The position numbers and the translations under genes were made by a program. From Pseudomonadota bacterium (GTDB taxonomy: Bacteria; Pseudomonadota; Gammaproteobacteria; Steroidobacterales; Steroidobacteraceae): a DNA stretch of 15,633 nucleotides. Location of the stretch: NCBI GenBank assembly GCA_021805275.1, contig JAJZFQ010000056.1:1-15633 (forward strand), given 5' to 3'. The notes under the pieces were generated by a model. That model saw only the letters and a program-made list of their open reading frames with translations, made no database searches and was not told where the DNA came from. Shown piece after piece: positions 14,072 to 15,633 of this stretch; position 1 is the stretch's first letter, and the number at the start of each line of letters is the position of its first letter.

Positions 14072-15415
14072 TCACGCAACGTCGCGCGATGCAACCTCGC
14101 TTGCGCGCAAGGCATCGAGCCGATTCGCCCACCACTGCATCATCTCGCGCCGCTCCTGCAGGCGCGTTGCGCGGTTGTAGACGCCGCGCACCGTCGAATC
14201 AATGTGCGCCAACTGCAGCTCGATCAGATCTGGCGCAAGACCCTGCTCGTTCAGCTGTGTGCTGGCCATCGCCCGAAATCCGTGCGGCACGATGCGCTCG
14301 GCTCCGTACCCCAGGCGTTTCAGCGCCTGTCCGAGTGTCGCGTCTGAGATCGGCTTGCCCCGCACCAATCCCGGAAACAGCAAGCCGTTGGGATCGCCGC
14401 CGGTGATTGCTTGCAAATCTGTGAGCAGCATCACAGCCTGCCGGGACAAGGGCACCAGATGCTCGCCGGGGTTCTTGCGGCGCATCTTCATGCGCTCGCC
14501 GGGAACGCGCCACAGCGCGCCTGTGCAGGCTGCAGGCCCTTGCGGGCTGCACAGCCCTGCGGCGGTCGTGGACCACTCCGTGGACCCACTTCCCTGCGTT
14601 CCGCTCGCCCCCGCATCGATGCGACCGTTGAGATCAAACTCGCCCCACCGGGCATTGCGCAGCTCCCCGGGGCGAACAAACACCAACGGCAGGATCTTCA
14701 GCGCATACTCCGTGGACGGATCGCCGCTGTATCCATCGATGGCCCGCATCAGCTCGCCGATCTCTTCGGGCTTGGTCAGTGTCGCGTACTGCTCCGCGTG
14801 CACCGGCACGAGCAATCCGCGAAGGTCCGCCGCCACGTCGCGCTCGCAGACCCCGCGCACAACCCCGTAGCGCAGCACGCGCCCCATCTGCGCTCGCACC
14901 CGATGTGCGGTGTCGCCCCGCCCGCTCGCCTCGATCGTAAGGAGCACCGGCCGGATATCGGCGGGCAGTACGCTCGAGGCGGCAAGGCTCCCGAGCGCAG
15001 GCAGCCAGTGCGCCAGAATCTGCCGCTCCCGCCGTGCCGTGCGCGGCTCCCAGGGTTGCTTGTCGGCCCACTCCTCCGCCAGCCCACGGAGCGAGCTCGC
15101 CTGTCCGCCCCGGTCCCGGCGCCGATCGCCCATCGGGTCGCGGCCTACTTTGAGCTGCGCGCGGGCCTCGGCGGCGAGCTCGCGGGCACGCTCCACCCCC
15201 ACCTCGTCCGCAAGACTCCCGTACCGACCCAGGGCCAGCACCTGCTGCACCCGCTTCCCGTCACGCGAGCGCACCGCACGGTATTGCAGCCGCCAGAGCT
15301 TGCTGCCGGCCGGCATGACCTCGAGGTACAGACCCCGGCCATCGAAGCGCTTATAGGGCTTCGGGCCGGGTTTGAGCGCGCGGATCGCGCGATCGGTAAG
15401 CTTCTCGGCGGGCAT
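14072..15415 (-). CDS. int: P4-type tyrosine integrase (DUF4102 N-terminus)
   Basis: A 447-residue site-specific recombinase that integrates the island at a tRNA gene. The N-terminal arm-binding domain begins KLTDRAIRALKPGPKPYKRF and GLYLEVMPAGSKLWRLQYR, typical of P4 integrases. The catalytic domain shows Arg in VRPGELRNARW, a Lys in ERMKMRR, HGFR (H-x-x-R), LAH, and the nucleophile Tyr in VYNRA. All catalytic residues are present. I chose the ATG at 15413-15415 because it has an AGGAG ribosome binding site and begins the conserved sequence; the frame is open to 15475. Unusually, about 36 residues are inserted in frame between EFDLN and ALWRVPGERMK, where relatives run on directly. The gene faces the tRNA-Ser end on the right with a promoter and repeats between, consistent with the usual island arrangement. 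Confidence 0.96.
   Translation of the reverse strand: MPAEKLTDRAIRALKPGPKPYKRFDGRGLYLEVMPAGSKLWRLQYRAVRSRDGKRVQQVLALGRYGSLADEVGVERARELAAEARAQLKVGRDPMGDRRRDRGGQASSLRGLAEEWADKQPWEPRTARRERQILAHWLPALGSLAASSVLPADIRPVLLTIEASGRGDTAHRVRAQMGRVLRYGVVRGVCERDVAADLRGLLVPVHAEQYATLTKPEEIGELMRAIDGYSGDPSTEYALKILPLVFVRPGELRNARWGEFDLNGRIDAGASGTQGSGSTEWSTTAAGLCSPQGPAACTGALWRVPGERMKMRRKNPGEHLVPLSRQAVMLLTDLQAITGGDPNGLLFPGLVRGKPISDATLGQALKRLGYGAERIVPHGFRAMASTQLNEQGLAPDLIELQLAHIDSTVRGVYNRATRLQERREMMQWWANRLDALRASEVASRDVA
14519..14626 (-). repeat. In-frame 108-bp palindrome-rich insertion in the integrase gene
   Basis: These 36 codons separate EFDLN from ALWRVPGERMK in the integrase, a point where P4 integrases I know are continuous. 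The DNA contains an 8-bp inverted repeat (CTGTGCAG at 14521-14528 and CTGCACAG at 14547-14554) with more pairing inside. A second structured block lies around GTGGACCAC (14568-14576) and GTGGACCCAC (14580-14589). Length divisible by 3 and internal symmetry suggest a small mobile palindromic element. Translated, it is Gly/Ser/Thr/Ala-rich with two cysteines. Confidence 0.6.
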
Positions 15416-15466
15416 GGCGGGGCTCCTGCGGGGCCGCTGCGGGGGGTCCGATGTACAAACCCCGCA

Positions 15467-15509
15467 TACCGTCACAGGGCTCTACCGTCACCGCCGATCA
15501 TACCGCCAC
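15467..15509. repeat. Three iterated TACCGTCAC sites upstream of the integrase
   Basis: TACCGTCAC occurs at 15467-15475 and 15483-15491, and TACCGCCAC at 15501-15509, spaced 16 and 18 bp apart. They lie between the integrase start and the tRNA end and overlap the predicted -10. They are candidates for integrase arm sites or for AlpA/integrase operators. Confidence 0.6.
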
Positions 15510-15526
15510 GAGGAGGGATTCACCAA
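15497..15526 (-). promoter_or_regulatory. Predicted integrase promoter
   Basis: On the minus strand TTGGTG (15521-15526) and TATGAT (15497-15502, 5 of 6 matches to the consensus) are separated by 18 bp. Transcription would begin about 75 bp before the integrase ATG. A TACCGCCAC repeat overlaps the -10 and two further copies lie downstream, so autoregulation is possible. Confidence 0.5.
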
Positions 15527-15536
15527 TAGCGCGGGA

Positions 15537-15553
15537 TGTCGCACAGTGTCGCA
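15537..15553. repeat. Short direct repeat TGTCGCA near the attachment site
   Basis: TGTCGCA occurs at 15537-15543 and again at 15547-15553, 10 bp apart, one helical turn. It lies between the tRNA end and the integrase promoter, followed by an AT-rich stretch (15566-15590). It may be an integrase or excisionase binding site. Confidence 0.4.
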
Positions 15554-15619
15554 GGATGTTCCGAAGTACTTGTTTTTATTCGTTTTCGCTTCAGCACGCG
15601 ACACCCAGAAACACTGAAC

Positions 15620-15633
15620 TGGCGGAGAGGGTG
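15620..15633 (-). tRNA. 3' end of a tRNA-Ser gene (partial), predicted attachment site
   Basis: The last 14 bases read CACCCTCTCCGCCA on the minus strand, which matches the acceptor stem and CCA of bacterial tRNA-Ser genes. The rest lies beyond the window. A P4-type integrase begins about 200 bp away and faces it, and such integrases commonly use the 3' end of tRNA genes as attB. The short match is the main limit on certainty. No second copy was found elsewhere in the window. Confidence 0.6.

Overview
The window reads as a GC-rich proteobacterial (gamma- or betaproteobacterial) genomic island. It appears to be an integrative and mobilizable element that carries a bacteriocin/microcin export operon, and that operon has been hit by an IS66-family insertion. 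No species assignment is possible from this sequence alone.

Right part (about 8575-15633): the element backbone. The last 14 bases match the 3' end, including CCA, of a serine tRNA gene on the minus strand. Beside it sits a P4-type tyrosine integrase whose start faces the tRNA, which is the usual arrangement for tRNA-targeted islands. Behind the integrase, in the same direction, are a small predicted membrane protein, an AlpA-type winged-helix regulator and a P-loop helicase/primase-like ATPase; the last two overlap by 4 bp. A strong hairpin terminator separates the ATPase from a convergent 169-residue protein of unknown function. That gene lies divergent to a MOBV/Pre-Mob-like relaxase, and the 462-bp gap between them is packed with hairpins, palindromes and short repeats, making it the best oriT candidate.

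Left part (1-8203): a single minus-strand operon following the relaxase. In transcription order it holds a CvaA/HlyD-like membrane fusion protein, a peptidase-containing ABC transporter (PCAT, with C39 domain), an 84-residue Gly/Ala-rich precursor with a double-glycine leader, a 146-residue membrane protein, a 101-residue membrane protein, and a CPBP-family membrane protease cut by the window edge. The transporter would cleave the leader and export the peptide through the fusion protein and a TolC-like outer-membrane channel that is not in this window. The membrane proteins and the CPBP protease are candidates for immunity.

A 2767-bp IS66-family element (tnpA, tnpB, tnpC) lies inside the 101-residue gene, with 26-bp terminal inverted repeats (3 mismatches) and a perfect 8-bp target duplication CTTCAAAA. 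Removing it and one repeat copy restores a continuous reading frame starting MSWRVV-LKRTVFG, 3 bp after the preceding gene. No second copy of the tRNA-Ser end is seen in the window, so the island probably extends past position 1 and the bacteriocin operon is probably its cargo.
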